Source of the DNA: Halichoerus grypus
Lineage: Eukaryota > Chordata > Mammalia > Carnivora > Phocidae
Direction of reading: 5' to 3'
Length of the DNA stretch: 64,000 nt
NCBI RefSeq assembly: GCF_964656455.1
Contig: NC_135715.1
Span: forward strand, 165,074,437-165,138,436
Under the pieces are notes generated by a model. The model saw nothing but the letters and a program-made list of their open reading frames with translations. It was not told where the DNA came from and made no database searches. Below are positions 37,122 through 50,189 of the stretch, one piece after another (the first letter of the stretch is position 1; each line of letters opens with the position of its first letter). The translations under genes and the position numbers were made by a program.

Positions 37122-37709
37122 GGCCTTGCTTTCTTTTTTTTTTTTTCTGTATTTTTTTTTTATTATGTTATGTTAATCATCATACATTACATCATTAGTT
37201 TTTGATGTAGTGTTCCATGATTCATTGTTTGCGTATAACACCCAGTGCTCCATGCAGTACGTGCCCTCTTTAATACCCATCACCAGGCTAACCCATCCCC
37301 CCACCCCCTCCCCTCCAGAACCCTCAGTTTGTTTCTCAGAATCCATAGTCTCTCATGGTTCATCTCCCCCTCCGATTTCCCCCCTTCATTTTCCCCTTCC
37401 TGCTATCTTCTTTTTTTTTTTTTTAACATACAATGTATTATTTGTTTCAGAGGTGCAGGTCTGTGATTCAACAGTCTTACACAATTCACAGTGCTCACCA
37501 TAGCACATACCCTCTCCAATGTCTATCACCCAGCCACCCCATCCCTCCCACCCCCCACCAGTCCAGCAACCCTCAGTTTGTTTCCTGAGATTAAGAATTC
37601 CTCATATCAGTGAGGTCATATGATACACGTCTTTCTCTGATTGACTTATTTCGCCCAGCATAATACCCTCCAGTTCCGTCCACGTAGTTGCAAATGGTCT
37701 TGCTTTCTT
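37122..37709 (-). mobile_element. 5'-truncated L1 with a double 3' UTR, antisense
   Basis: 14-bp duplication with one mismatch: GGCCTTGCTTTCTT at 37122-37135 and GGTCTTGCTTTCTT at 37696-37709. The body (37136-37695) holds, from the left, the reversed second UTR module, a T-run at 37411-37424 (internal A-run), the reversed first UTR module and the last part of ORF2. Confidence 0.92.
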
Positions 37710-38430
37710 ATTGAAAAGTTCCTGATCATCCTTGTTGAGATGAATTTCCTCTTTGGGGCAGCTTGATACTTTGTTATTCATCCCAGGCAAGGTGCGGCCT
37801 TGTCTTATTTTAGGTATGAGCTGAGAGGCACCTCGAGGATATGGACTGGGTTTGTTTCTCCTTGTGTCCTCACGCACTCCATCTAGCACGAACAACCTCC
37901 AGGTGTTCCGTTCCAACCTCCAGGTGTTCAGGGAACGGCGGGAGCAGTTGGGGGTTGGGGGGGGAACAGAGGCAGATAGCCCAGCCACTAATCCCGCATG
38001 ATTGCCGGTGGCCTTGCCAGGAGCTGCAATTCCTTTCCTGTCCCGGGCCTAAAATTAGCCCTTCTTTAATTTCTTCCTAAAGGCACTGTGTTCCTCCTCT
38101 TTTAAAAAAATACAGCTTGTATTGTGGCTTCTTATCTTAAAAGGTAGTATATAGTCATTGTAAAAACTTCAGGAATTCAGGGGTGAGCCAAAGAAAGAAA
38201 ATAAAAACCGTTGAAAGTTCCACAGGAAACAGTAGCTTGCTGTTATATTTGAGTGTCTACCTTTGCAGATTTTTTTTCTTTCCGTAATGTAAACATACTT
38301 TTACCAAACATAATATTCTCTCATTTGCTTTTTTCACTGAACAACGTTGTAAACATCTTTCCAATTGTCTGTAAAACCACGTATAAATAAAAAACCAACT
38401 CCTAGCTCCATCATCTTCAGGGACTCATCC
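37710..38430. other. intron; possible old LINE text at 38100-38380
   Basis: ACATAATATTCTCTCATTTG and TTTTTCACTGAACAACGTTG resemble old antisense LINE 3' ends. The rest is unrecognised. Confidence 0.4.
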
Positions 38431-38447
38431 TGTGTGTGTGCGCGCGC

Positions 38448-38492
<45 letters not shown>

Positions 38493-38499
38493 CGCGCGC
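38431..38499. repeat. compound (TG)n(CG)n(TG)n(CG)n alternating tract
   Basis: About 69 bp of uninterrupted pyrimidine-purine alternation: TG x5, CG x11, TG x11, then CG. This is the classic sequence type able to form Z-DNA under supercoiling. Confidence 0.97.
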
Positions 38500-38689
38500 T
38501 CTTGCCTGGTTATTTCCTCAGGACACCTTTATGAGTAGCGTTTAGGAGATTATAAAAACTTGTGGATTTAAAGGGTGAATACGATAGCTGTGGCCAAATT
38601 GTCCCCAGCAAGACACACTAATACGCATTCCCAGCAGTAATGTGTGGAGTGCTCGTTTTTCTGACTTTTGCCAGCTCTGGCTGTTATTA

Positions 38690-39870
38690 TTCATTTTTAC
38701 TTTCTAAACCGATGGGAAAAATTGGTCTCTTATGGTTGTTTTAATTTACAGCTCTTTTATACTAGTGCAATTGTACGTTTGTATGTAATTGAGGACCCTT
38801 AGTATTTCTTGTTTTCTTTTTCCATGAACTGCATTTTGCGCATTCTGTTTTGCTAATTGCCTGCCCACATCCTTTGCCCATTTTCTATTGAATTGTTTAT
38901 CTGTTTTTACTTGGTTTTAATTTTGGCTCCTTATGTTAAGGATGGCAACCCTTTGTTTTTCATATATTTTGCAAATGTTTTTTCTTAGTTTCTCTTGAAA
39001 TTTTGTGTATTGTATTTTTTAACTCGTGGAAGTTTAAAATTTTTTTTATAGTCTTATCTGTTGTTTATAATTTCTGGGCTTAATATCGTGCTTAAAAAGG
39101 CCTCTTCTTCCTAACATTCAGCTGTATTTTTATAGCTTTATTTTAAAAAATATAAATCTTTAATGTATATATTTTTAGTTTGGTGTAAGATATGATTAGG
39201 GATCTAAGCTTCCCAAAATGTTAAGTCACTTGTCCTGTACATATTTATTCTTTATTCTCTTTCTTACCAATTTAAAATGCCATTATTTTCATATATAAAG
39301 TTTTTGGTATGAACGTGAATTTCTTTTCTGTTCTTTTCATTTCTTTTCTTTTATGTTCTCCCCTTTGGGCCATTTGTCTAATCAGGTCGTGCTCTGTATC
39401 TTGGTTATTATAATAGTATATTATAATAGTAATATAAATTAATAGTAATATCCTATTGTAACTCCTTTTTTAAGAAAAATGTTTGGGTAGACATAAGCAT
39501 TTGTTCTTTAAGATGAACTTTGGAATAATTTTGTCAATTAATAAAAATTTGCTGGATCTTGCTTGGAATTAATATTAAAGTTATAGGGTATATGTACATC
39601 TATGCATATGTATATATATGAAATTCCTTTCTGTTTTTGTCATTATTGGTAGAAACTTCTCCCCTAAACTATTTCTAGGTGGTTTTTGCTGGTGCACATA
39701 AAAAAAAATTTTTTTTTTTGCATATTTATCTTGTAACCAGCTACCTTATTTAATGCTTATTATTTCTGTTAGATTTTCCATTAGTTTCTTTTTTATTCTT
39801 TTGACTATTTCATGCATACTTAGAAAGAATGGAACACTTTGTAAACATATGTGCAGTTTTTCTGATAAAC
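38690..39870 (-). repeat. ancient L1 ORF2 fragment, antisense, decayed
   Basis: CACATCCTTTGCCCATTTTC, TTTTGCAAATGTTTTTTCTT and CTTGTAACCAGCTACCTTAT follow reversed old-L1 ORF2 order. Many indels. Confidence 0.6.
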
Positions 39871-42024
39871 TGAAAAATGGAAGAAGCAGGGAGTTCTTAT
39901 CCTAGGACATGGCAAGAATTGGACTTGAAGGAGAGCTGTCTGTCCTGGACAAGGTTATAGGAAGGCAAGGTGGATCACAGATCCATATCCATTCTCTACG
40001 ATTTTGCTGTGTGTTTAATAGCTGTAAAAAAGAAATGTTGGGAATGTCGGAAGAGAACCCGCATTGGCAATATTCAACACACTCTAATATTCATTACTAG
40101 CTTAAATTTGTGCATCAAAGCATTTCAGGTATGTGTAATTGTGTTCAAAAGGCATGGTGTTTTTATTTGGATTCCATTTTCCCTGTGTTTAAAAATCTTT
40201 TTTGTTTCACGATGTATGGGGGTAAAACCACATATGTGAGAATACCTGGGACTCTGTTATGGAGGAATCTCAGAATTACTGGTATATACTTGCAGAGATA
40301 TTGGCAGCCACTTCATACGGTTTGACTTCAAGCCAAGGAGGAAAAATTGAACATCTTTCATTTTTATTTAATTAAAAATCTCTGTTGATACCACCTCCTC
40401 AGAAGGGAACTCTTAATTGGCTACCCTCATTGGCTGATCAAGCCAGCTTGGGTGGTGGTCATCAGCTTTTACATCTCAAGTTCATTCCTCCTTTCTCTTC
40501 TAGCTCCTCCTTTGTCTACTTCCCTGTCTATTAACTTGCAGCCCTGCCTGTGTTCCCTGTTATATTAGACTAGGGTGTTACTAGTATGGTGCATAGGGCC
40601 ATCACCTATGAGATGCAAGAGCTCCTCCACATTAAAATTTTGGCTGCAACCTCTTATGTGATTTAGGAACTCATTAAATTCCTGTTGTGACCCTCAAAGA
40701 GGTTTACACCCTCCATCCTGCTCTGCTAGGAGTGTTCTCCACCTGCAGCTCTCCTCCTATGAAATATGCCCACATTCCCAGCCCTCGCCTAGCAGGCTGT
40801 CTTTGTTTGACTTAACACAAAGCTTCTATTCAATCTGTAATTACTTTTACCCACTTAACATATCATTTCTACTCTTTGAAATTCCAACCTCTTCATGCCT
40901 ACAATCCTTTAGCACAGCTTAAAAGTCTTATTGTATTGTTTACATTCAAAGGATTATATATTTTCTAGCTGAAACACTTGGGGTATAAAAATTATTTTAG
41001 GTGGGATGATTAATTTTTTCCTCAACCCTGAGAAAAGTGGCTATTGAAAAATCATTTGACTTTTAAGCCTATTGTTTTCAAAAAAGGAAAGCAACATAAG
41101 GACAGAGGATAATTATAAGGTTACAAACTTATGCTTGTATGAATGTACTGAGTTTAAATTCTATGTCTCTCTTCATTACAAGTTATAGTAATTATTTGAT
41201 GAATTAAAAATATGTATGTGTATAAAAGGAGAAAAGAGAACCTTCGAGTGTAAAGAGGGAACAGGCATGGTGCTTCATTGTACAATGCTATTATGCTCAA
41301 AGCCCCATGAAGTTGCTCATCTCCATAGTGACCAGTGTTTATTAAATGAATGAATGAGACCTGGTGGAGAGGGCAGCAGGAGACTTCTCGGGTAAATCTG
41401 TCAGGGGCCACTGGGCATGATCAGGGCTTGCAATATTGAGAAGCTAAGCCCTGTCAAACAGAAGATAATCAGATGAGTGAATATACATTGTGAAAGTAGA
41501 CATTAGTGGCAGTCTTGTTTCTCTACACACAATTTTTTACTCTTTGTTCACATAAATGTTGACTTCTGTTCTAATCCCAGTTTTGAACACATATGGAAGT
41601 AACTTAAGGATTTTACTATTTTACTACTGAGGACTGAATTAAAATATTTGTGCTACTGTTCACTTAAGAAGGAAGACCTCGCGTGACAAGAAGCATGGCT
41701 AGTCGAGACCTGACAAGTCCAGTGTACTGCAGTGAATGTGGATTTGTAGCTTCCTGGCTTCCACATCTCTGACTGCTGACTCGTCTCCCACTATCTACCT
41801 CCTGATGTTATGCACTCAGAGAGAGAACCCAAGGACACTACCCAAGGTTGTCCTAAAATGGTGGCCATATAAACATAATCACAGAGGCCAAAAGCAACTG
41901 GAAAAGGAGACATACTCACAGACTGCTTGCTTAGTAGCATCTCAGCTTTAGGATACTTTTCATTTCATAGACTAGCCTGACTTTCCATATAGAACTTGAT
42001 GTACGTACCTAAAATTTGACTTTA
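39871..42024. other. intron, nothing recognised
   Basis: No exon or clear repeat. Short open frames only. Confidence 0.5.
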
Positions 42025-42155
42025 AGGTAGGGTAATCATATGTCCCAGACCTTCTTGGTTTACATCTGTTGTCCTGGCATAATTACTAACGTGCCTCTTT
42101 GCACTCCCCAAAATGTCCTGATTTGGATGATAAATTATATGACCATCCAGTTGGT
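42025..42155. repeat. possible short DNA-transposon remnant
   Basis: GGGTAATCATATGTCCCAGA at the left and AAATTATATGACCATCCAG at the right are partly inverted copies of each other, and the inner text (TGTTGTCCTGGCATAATTAC) recalls a common short mammalian DNA element. Family not determined. Confidence 0.4.
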
Positions 42156-44082
42156 AAGCCTTGGTGCTTGCTACTATTCTTCTCGACTTTTCCCTAGATC
42201 TACTGATGAAGGAATGCCCTGTTGGCCTCTAGGTCCTTTTTGAAGAGCTCATTCTGCTCCCAGCAACTCACACAATTTTTTAATCAGGGGTATAAACTGT
42301 GAGGGTTCGACACATTTCAGTGTCGTTCAATTTCAGTGAACATAGATTTCAGACCTGGGCTTCTAGAGACTGATAGTTTGACTTTTTTTTATAAGGAAGT
42401 AAATGACTTTGAACTCATGTAGACCAGATGGTTTTCTTGTGCTCCAGCATTTGTCTTTCCTAGCATTTCCCTCGAAGCCCAAGGCCCTGAACTTTACCTA
42501 ATCAAACAATTTAATTTGCTTGATTAGCCTGCTCAGCCTTTCATGACAGGGTTACCCAAAAGAAAGCATATGATTCTTTCTTTAAAGTAAGGGATTCAAG
42601 TTATTTAAAAAAACAAAACAAAACCCTAGGAGTCATCCACCTTTTTTGGTTAATAAGATTTTTAGGCAGAAGGGATTTCTAGTAAGTAACTTTTCCCAGT
42701 TCCTAGGATGCTTGGCTTCTCCATAATGAGCCTAAGTGGAAGATATAAACCTTTGGGAGTTTTGATCACTTGGCTATTCATGGGCCTACTTTCGTTAGAC
42801 ACAGAAATCTCAAACTTGAGGACTCTAACAAATATATATATATTTATGTAGGAAAAATCTCCCCAAGGCATATTTCTCTCTTTGTGTCAATTTCCAATGC
42901 TTAGATCTTGTAGCAGCTTTCTTCGTACATTTGCTGATGATTCTGAAATTCTTTGAACATTACATTTCTAAATTTTTCTTTGTGATAGATCTTGGAATTA
43001 GGATAGTTGAAACCATGTTTCAGTAATAAAGATAAAATCTGAGATTTAACACTATAGAATTTTATCTCTTACCCACCTTATGGTCCAATACAAGTTGAGT
43101 GGTTTTCCTGGGAAGCTCTTCTCCAGATCATGATGTAGGAACTTAGGCTGCACCCATCTTGTATCCATGCCATCTGGGGCACGGGGCTTCCAGAGTTGCC
43201 ATGGAGGAGAGCTTGCATAATCATGCATGGAGTATAATAACCACACTAGAGGGGTAGACATCACTTCCCACCATATCTTATGAGCCAAAATTCAATCTCT
43301 CAGCCTTAACCTCACTGCTAGAGAAGCTTTGAAATGTGGTCTTACTGTGCTAGGAAGGGGAAAGTGAAATGGGATATGGTGGCCACATAGCATCATTTCT
43401 GCCACAGCTCCCTTCATTGGTTTGATTCTTGGCTCACTTGCCATGTTTTAATGGTCTTACCGTTCTCCTGCTCTCAGAGTTCAGCATCTTCAAAGTGTTT
43501 ACCCTTGTTCTTCATATTTGAGTAAAATCACATTCAGTCTGACTCTAGAATTCATGTTCTTTTCACTTCCTCAGTGGTACAGATTCACCATGAAGGTGCA
43601 GAGTGAGGGTGTTCAAGAGAATTTCCTTACTCCAGTTCTTACTCTCTCTTCCACCTTGCTGTGAACTTCCATCCTACAGTGACCTTTATCCGATTTGGCG
43701 ATTAATGATTAGAATGCTATTATATGCCCTTGTCATCACAAGCAAGTAAATTTGTTTTCAACTCTTAGACATGCTCCAGTGATTGTGTGGTTGAGAATTT
43801 TGAAAATAATGAATTACCTGTAGAGAGAGGTAAGTAGAAGGTAGTTAGTAAAACCTCTCTCTGCCTTGGTGTTATGGAAGCGTTCCTCAGAGAAATGTTA
43901 CCATCAATAGCCCTGTTTATGTATATTCACAATGCTAGTCGCTGACTTAATGAACTAGATATGAAAGAAGTTTCTGCACCCTGTCAGGTATTTTCAAGTA
44001 CACAGAATCAAGAATTGTTGTTACTTTGACTATTAACTTTGATTTTTAAAAGGGAATGAGTAGATGTACCATTATTTAGTTT
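42156..44082. other. intron, nothing recognised
   Basis: No exon or clear repeat is seen. Confidence 0.5.
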
Positions 44083-44317
44083 CAAATGTAGAAACATCGG
44101 GTGCCTGGGTGGCTCAGTCGTTAAGCGTCTGCCTTCGGCTCAGGTCATGATCCCAGGGTCCTGGGATCGAGCCCCACATCGGGCTCCCTGCTCCACGGGA
44201 AGCCTGCTTCTCCCTCTCCCACTCCCCCTGCTTGTGTTCCCTCTCTCGCTGTGTCTCTCTCTGTCAAATAAATAAATAAAAATTAAAAAAAAAAAAAAAA
44301 AACAAATGTAGAAACAT
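44083..44317 (+). mobile_element. Can-SINE, sense, young
   Basis: 15-bp perfect duplication CAAATGTAGAAACAT at 44083-44097 and 44303-44317. The body begins CGGGTGCCTGGGTGGCTCAG and ends in AAATAAATAAATAAAAATT plus an A-run. Confidence 0.97.
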
Positions 44318-44343
44318 GAGTAGATACACATTTGATTAGTAAT

Positions 44344-44395
44344 TTCTTTTTATTTTTAAGATTTTATTTATTTATTTATTCAACAGAGAGATGAA
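44344..44395 (-). repeat. possible SINE tail fragment
   Basis: TTTTTAAGATTTTATTTATT followed by a short GAGAGA stretch is like the tail of an antisense Can-SINE, without its head. Confidence 0.35.
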
Positions 44396-44499
44396 TAAAT
44401 GTCAAGATTTCCTAACAGGAAAACCTACACTTAGGCAGAACTAGAGAAAGTAAAATGTCAGAGCAGGAAGGCCCACATCTGGCTCATACATAGTAGAAC

Positions 44500-44990
44500 C
44501 TACTTTTGTCCTCCTCTTATCGTTAGGGTGAAATGAGTTAACCTCTTTCTAGTCCCTAGCACAGCGCCTAGGACCTAGTGAGTGTTCAGCACATGGGACT
44601 TACCATTTGTCATCATTATTTCTAGTGGCAGAGCCCAAAGAGGAACCCAGATGCCCTAATAGTTGCCTGCTCTTTTCCGAGGCACATAGTTTGCATTCCC
44701 CACATTGTATAGGGAGAAATGTGTTTGGAGAAATTGAATTAAAATAAAAGCGGTGGCAGCCTCATTCTCATTGCTGAGCACGGACTTGGTGCTGAGTTCT
44801 GGGCTACGCATGGTGTGCGCTTTCATGTAACCTCCAACATCCCATGAGATTCAGACTCTCTATCGCCTTCGTTTGACTCAAGTAAAGGCTGAGCTGGGGA
44901 ACTGGCCTGTGGTCACAGCACAAATAAGGGGCTGCTTTAGGCTTTAAATCCAACTTTGTCTGACTTCAAAGTCTTTATTGTTAACTGTTA
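44500..44990. repeat. two MIR fragments
   Basis: 44520-44600 (GTCCCTAGCACAGCGCCTAG) reads as sense MIR 3' end. 44760-44990 (TGCTGAGTTCTGGGCTACGC, GGTCACAGCACAAATAAGG) reads as antisense MIR. Confidence 0.6.
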
Positions 44991-44998
44991 TTTTATTC

Positions 44999-45302
44999 CA
45001 GGGGTTGGCAAACTATGGCCCACAGGCCAAACCGAGCATACCTGGTTTTGCATAGTCCTCAGGCTAAGAGTATTTTTTACATTTTTAAATGGTTGAAGAA
45101 ATTGAAGAAGAAAAAATGTCCTGACACAGGACGATTAGGTGAAATTGAAATCTCAGTGTCCATAAATGAAGTCTTACTGGAACACGGCTACGCTCATTTG
45201 TTTATATTGCCTGTGTCTGTGTCTAGAATTGAGTAGTCGTGGCAGAGTCCACGTGGCCCGAAAAGCCTAAAATATTTACTCTCTGGCCTTTATTCTATAC
45301 TT
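44999..45302 (+). mobile_element. hAT-type nonautonomous DNA transposon
   Basis: The left terminus is CAGGGGTTGGCAAACTATGG, the typical hAT end of a common mammalian family. Inside are TCTTACTGGAACACGGCTAC and GAGTAGTCGTGGCAGAGTCC, and GCCTAAAATATTTACTCTCT near the right side, in consensus order. The right terminus is decayed. Exact family name not assigned. Confidence 0.8.
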
Positions 45303-45676
45303 TTCCTCAGTGATTATGTTTTTGAGATTCCAGTTATTTAGAACATAATTTTGGGATTTTTATAAGGTCTGTCTCCTCCTGTTACCTGCCTTTTCTGTTT
45401 GTTCCATATTAATTAACCTATCAGTCAAATGATGCATAGTGTGTATAAAGAGTTCACCCTTATAGTATCTATATTTTGTCTTTTTTTTTAAACAGAGTGA
45501 GGAATGATTTGTTACTGGAGAACGTCCGAGGCTTTTGATGAAAACCTGTTCGTACTTGCCGTGGAGGGTGGCTCTTTGTGGTCTACACGCCCCTCGTAGC
45601 CATCTCCTGAGCTGATTATTTTTAAACCTCTAAGTGTCTTGGATGCAGAAATCACTCTATTTTCTTTCCCTTGTAG
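45303..45676. other. intron before exon, nothing recognised
   Basis: T-rich sequence leading into the acceptor of the 45677 exon. Confidence 0.5.
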
Positions 45677-45740
45677 TGGTTTGCTGTCTTCTGATTATGT
45701 GGAGATCCACTACGAAAATGGGAAGCCACAGCACTCTAAG
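45677..45740 (+). CDS. ADAM23: ADAM23 exon, pro-domain part 2
   Basis: A 64-nt exon: one base that completes the split Asn codon, then 21 codons reading GLLSSDYVEIHYENGKPQHS plus Lys. The acceptor is a good polypyrimidine tract (TTTCTTTCCCTTGTAG) and the donor is AAG followed by GTACAG. It begins in phase 2 and ends in phase 0. The preceding intron is 42 kb and full of transposons. This is the middle of the M12B propeptide. The exon sits in a repeat-poor pocket, about 370 bp downstream of an old hAT-type element. Confidence 0.93.
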
Positions 45741-47479
45741 GTACAGTTAAGAACATACGGAAATCCTGCAGCATAAACATGCTTGCCCATAGAACTGTTC
45801 ATCGCACGCTGCATTGTTTGATGTCTCTCTCAATAAAATGAGCTGTTCTCTTGTACAACAGTGCTATTTTTAAATTTAAAATAAGTTTAGGAGAAACTTA
45901 TTAAAACTTATAAATGTTCAAGATAGCATTAGAGATTCTGTATATTCAGGTCAATAAAGAAATGTTTATTGTTTTGGTTATACATACAGTATCTTCTGGA
46001 AATGAATGATATAAAGAGCTATACAGCTCCATAGCAATACCTTCAAGTAGTAGATCACCAGCTCATGGTCACAGTCTGAATGATGAGCCTAGAATGGCTG
46101 TTTAGTCCAAGAGACTTTGGTGCCTGAGAAGGGCAGAGGACAGGTAGGGGAAGGGAGATTCAGGGAACACTGTCCTTAATCTTCACAAGATATTATTATT
46201 TCTGTTGTGCAAAGGAAGGAAGAAATTGAGGCAAAGAGGGGGCAGATAAACTTACCCAAGGCCACCATGGATTGTCATTGAAAGCTTATTGGGTACTCGA
46301 TTTCCTTCAGTGGAGATTAACTATTCCTTTAATGGAGTGTCAGTAAGGAGCAAGTGGGTTTAGATGCAAATAAGATTATTTGCGTGTAAGGAAGACAGTG
46401 ATCTCTACCAGTCAGGATGAAAATCCTGGGGATGGCTACATTCAGAGACTGATTTGTGGCAAGTCCACAGAGTACCACTGAACCTAAGCTGTGTCCACGG
46501 AGCAGATACCACGGGCACAGGAGAGGAAACAGGGAAACAAAATGCAATGGGAAACTTTGGATTTTTTTTCTACGTTGCTAACGAGTATTGGCACAGAAGT
46601 GGGCCTTTCCTGTGTGGGCTTGCTGGGTTGTGTAGCACAGAGAACTAGGTTTTTTCAGTGTGATAGCTTCTCACCAGATATTTATGGGTGGCCTTCACTG
46701 TAAATACTGCCCAGGGGGTTATGGAATTTCTCAGGATTTATAACTGTCCAATTAACAGTGGGCACATTTGTAATTTGATGCGTGTTTTAAGCCTTTGAAT
46801 TTTATGCCACAGATTAAGAACTTCCAGTTATTATTCTTATTGTTCTGTCAGTTCTTGCCTCAGGCTGCATCTTGGGGGTTGTTGAAGCTCCCGAAAAGTG
46901 AATGCTGTGGAAAGCGAGCAGAAATGCTAAATCAAGCACGGGAACGGTGCTTTCTGGCATTTGTACAAACCAAAGCTTCCGTCAGCTGCGCCAGAGCCCT
47001 GAGCGCTGCGGATGCTGAATCATGAGTCTGGAGTAGAGAAGATTGCACGAGAACTTTATAGACTTAGCAAAGGAGCCACATTTGCAGGCCACAGTAACCT
47101 GAGTCAAACGTCTCACTAACAAGTTCAGTCAGTTTTTTTTTTTTTTAGAAGCAGAATAGCTAATTGGCCTCCAGAGGTCATTTGAGGTCCCAGAAGGAGA
47201 CCTTACCAATAAGGCACATCAAAACTCCTATCAGTTACAACTAGAATTTAAAACAAAGGGTATTTCAGCTGTGGCAAAGGAAGTGTTTATTGCACTTTGT
47301 TTTTGTGTTCATTGCTTTTCTCTTATTGATGCCTCATTTTCTCCAAACAGATCGTATACCCAAACTTACTGCTTCCTATATAATGAGTTAATGGTAACAG
47401 TCTGTTTTTTGTGTCTGTATTTATATATACACCCCCCAAAACCAAGATGACATGGTGCACAGTATGTTGAAGCAGAATT
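45741..47479. other. intron, weak MIR remnant only
   Basis: 46190-46265 (GAAGAAATTGAGGCAAAGAG, AACTTACCCAAGGCCACC) is like antisense MIR. The rest is unrecognised. Confidence 0.5.
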
Positions 47480-47688
47480 TTTTTTAACCTAATAACATTA
47501 TGAACATTTTAACATGTATTAAATAATCTTCTAAACTTTTATTTCTAAAACTGTGTAATATTCTTTCCTATTCATTTGCTATAATTTATTTAAAAATCCC
47601 ATAGCAATAGACATTAGATTGCTTCCAATCTTTTACTATACAAATAATTTGTAAGGAAAGGCCTTCCTGATACATTTTTGAAAAGATT

Positions 47689-47723
<35 letters not shown>

Positions 47724-48100
47724 TTTGAGAGAGAGAGAGAGAGAGAGAGAGTGGGGAGGGGCAGAGAGAGAAGGAGAGAGAGAATCCGAAGCAAACTCCA
47801 CAGAGCTGATGCGGGGCTTGATCTCATGACCCCGAGATCATGGCCTGAGCTGAAACCAAAAGTGAGACACCCAACCACCTGAGCCACCTGGGCACCCCTC
47901 CTGACGCATTTTGAACCCATCTTTAATAATTGCTTAAGGATTAATTCTGAGAATGGGATTTTCTGGGTCAAAGCATTGGTACCTTTCTTTAAAGTCTTTT
48001 ACATACATATTGATAGTTTTTCTTTCTGAAAGTTTATTTAGATCCACACTCTTCCTACCATTACATACGTATTTTGTAAAACTTTTTTTTTTTAAACTTC
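47480..48100 (-). repeat. ancient L1M remnant, antisense, split by a Can-SINE
   Basis: GTGTAATATTCTTTCCTATT, GATTGCTTCCAATCTTTTAC and, after the SINE, GATTAATTCTGAGAATGGG and TTTTCTGGGTCAAAGCATTG follow the reversed 3' part of old L1. Confidence 0.65.
47665..47912 (-). mobile_element. Can-SINE, antisense
   Basis: 14-bp duplication with two mismatches: TCCTGATACATTTT at 47665-47678 and TCCTGACGCATTTT at 47899-47912. It contains a long (TTTA)n tail at 47686-47727 and a GA run. Confidence 0.93.
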
Positions 48101-49389
48101 AGATTGCCTTCCATGTTAAGAAGATCTTTGTACGGAGTACCAGTGAAGGAAATTAACATGGGAGGATGGTTAGGTTAATTAAACCTGGTTCAACTCAGTG
48201 TGCAACCTTTCTTGCAAAGATTTCACACTGTTTAGACAAAAGTACATGCACACACACCCTGTTATTCACTAGAGATGAAAAGAATTACGCCAAGCCTATT
48301 TGGCTTCAACTTTTAAGTGCAGACATTTAAAATATCCCAAGAATTAGTTTCAAACAGAATGATGAATCCACACTTTGAAGGAGCTTGTCAAGGTTTTCCC
48401 ACTTCATCACCACCAAGCCCCTACCTAGTTCCCACTTCTTGCCAAGAAAGGGCAGTGTCTTAGGCTTTTATTTTTATTGGATGAAAGTGGGTTAAAGGGA
48501 CTTCTTTTCCTTGTGAAGCTAAGATAGGAACTGGAGGGGTCAACGAGTTAAGTAATCAATATAGAATAGGTGTCAGGTATCAGTGAAAGAGTATGGAAGC
48601 ACTTTTGTTCTGCATTCGACAGAGCAATTGCTTTTGTTAGAGTTCCTACACAGCATATGATAAAACAACTTTGGTGACTTGTTGATTGACTTTGTTGATG
48701 AAACTATTAAAAACGAGTTAATTTTTGGTGTTTTAGTTCTTGCATAAGTGAACTAGGTATCAACACGACAGTGTAAAAGTCCTTTTCAACTTTAACATAT
48801 TTCTATTAAATTCCTTTTAGGCGAACCAGTAACTTTGAGTGCTTACTAATATTTTGGTTTCAATTGTGCTTAGGAAAAGAAGTATCAGCTGGCCAGCAAT
48901 GGAAAACTGAACAGATAGATGCTATGCTCCCATCCCCACTTCCCTCTACTTTATTACTCTTTATCATTATTGGGCGGGGAAAATGCCCTTTCCTAGCTCT
49001 GTTTACTCACCCTGGCTTCTTCCTGTCCCCTTGCTCACTCCCGCTCCGGGAAGGAAGAGCCACTTAACTGATGGGAAGGAGTTGGGTATGTCTGTGTTGT
49101 TCTTATTCCCTTCTTTTATGGGATCCACCTCCTACAGGCAGAGCACGTTCTCTGTACTTTTCCACACTCTAAGTTGCACAGTAGCAGCCTGCTGTGTGTG
49201 TGTTGTTGGTGGGGGTTTCTTGTTCCATGTTGTCTATCCCCGGGTGGGTAAGTCTAGCCAACTCAGGGTGTGGCATTAGCAGGCCTACTGATTCTCAGCT
49301 GACCCTCTCCTCTGGTATAGCACTAGCAAAAATGAAGGTGGCACTTTGATCTGTTTCAGTCCTGGGTCACTCTCTCATTTGGTTTTAAA
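48101..49389. other. intron, nothing recognised
   Basis: No exon or clear repeat is seen. Confidence 0.5.
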
Positions 49390-50110
49390 CTTGTGTGGCT
49401 ACCACCTCACACGCTCAAGGATGCCTATGATCTGAACGATGGACAGTAGTATGTGCTGGTGAGGATGTGGAGAAGTAGAACCCTCACAGACTTCTGGTGG
49501 GAATGTAAAATGGTGGAGCTGCTTTGGAAGACACTTGGGCAGTTCCTCAAAAAGTTAAGCATACAGTTACCTTATGACCCAGGTGTTCTACTCCTGGGTA
49601 GATATCCAACATATGTTTAAGCAAAAACTTGTACATAGATGTTCACAGCAGCATTATTCATAATTATCAAAAAAGTGGAAACAACCCAAATGGCCATCAA
49701 TTGATGAATAAATAAGATGTGATATATCCACACAGGGGAATATTATTCAGTCATAACAAGTAAGGAAGTACTAATGCATGGTACAACATGGATAAATCTT
49801 TCAACATTATGCTAAGTCAAAGAAGCCAGTCACAAAGGTCCATATATTGTATGATTCCATTTGTTGAAAATGTCCAGAATAGGCAAATACATGAAGACCA
49901 AAGCAGGGTACGGTTTGGTTGCCAGGGGCTGGGGGTGAGGAGGAGTGGGAAATGACTGCTCATGGCTGCAGGTTTCCTTTTGAGGTGATGAAAGCATGCT
50001 GGAATTAGTGGTGATTGTAGCACACCCCCGTGAGTAGACTAAAAACCACTGCATTACACTCTTGACAAGGGTGAATTTTATGGCTTGTCACTTATATCTT
50101 AAAGGAAAAA
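49390..50110 (+). mobile_element. old L1M 3' end, sense
   Basis: ACTTCTGGTGGGAATGTAAA, CCTTATGACCCAGGTGTTCT, TTCACAGCAGCATTATTCAT and GGGCTGGGGGTGAGGAGGAG are in sense old-L1 ORF2/3' UTR order. Diverged and not coding. Confidence 0.85.
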
Positions 50111-50189
50111 TAAGCCCTCAGGTGGGTTTATTTACCCACCTTCTCAACAAACATGAATCCTTTGCTCCTTTCAGACTGGTCTTGTCACT

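Noticed and set aside
46795..47025. 76-codon + strand frame rich in Cys and Ala at its end
   Set aside because: No recognised domain or exon borders; probably chance.
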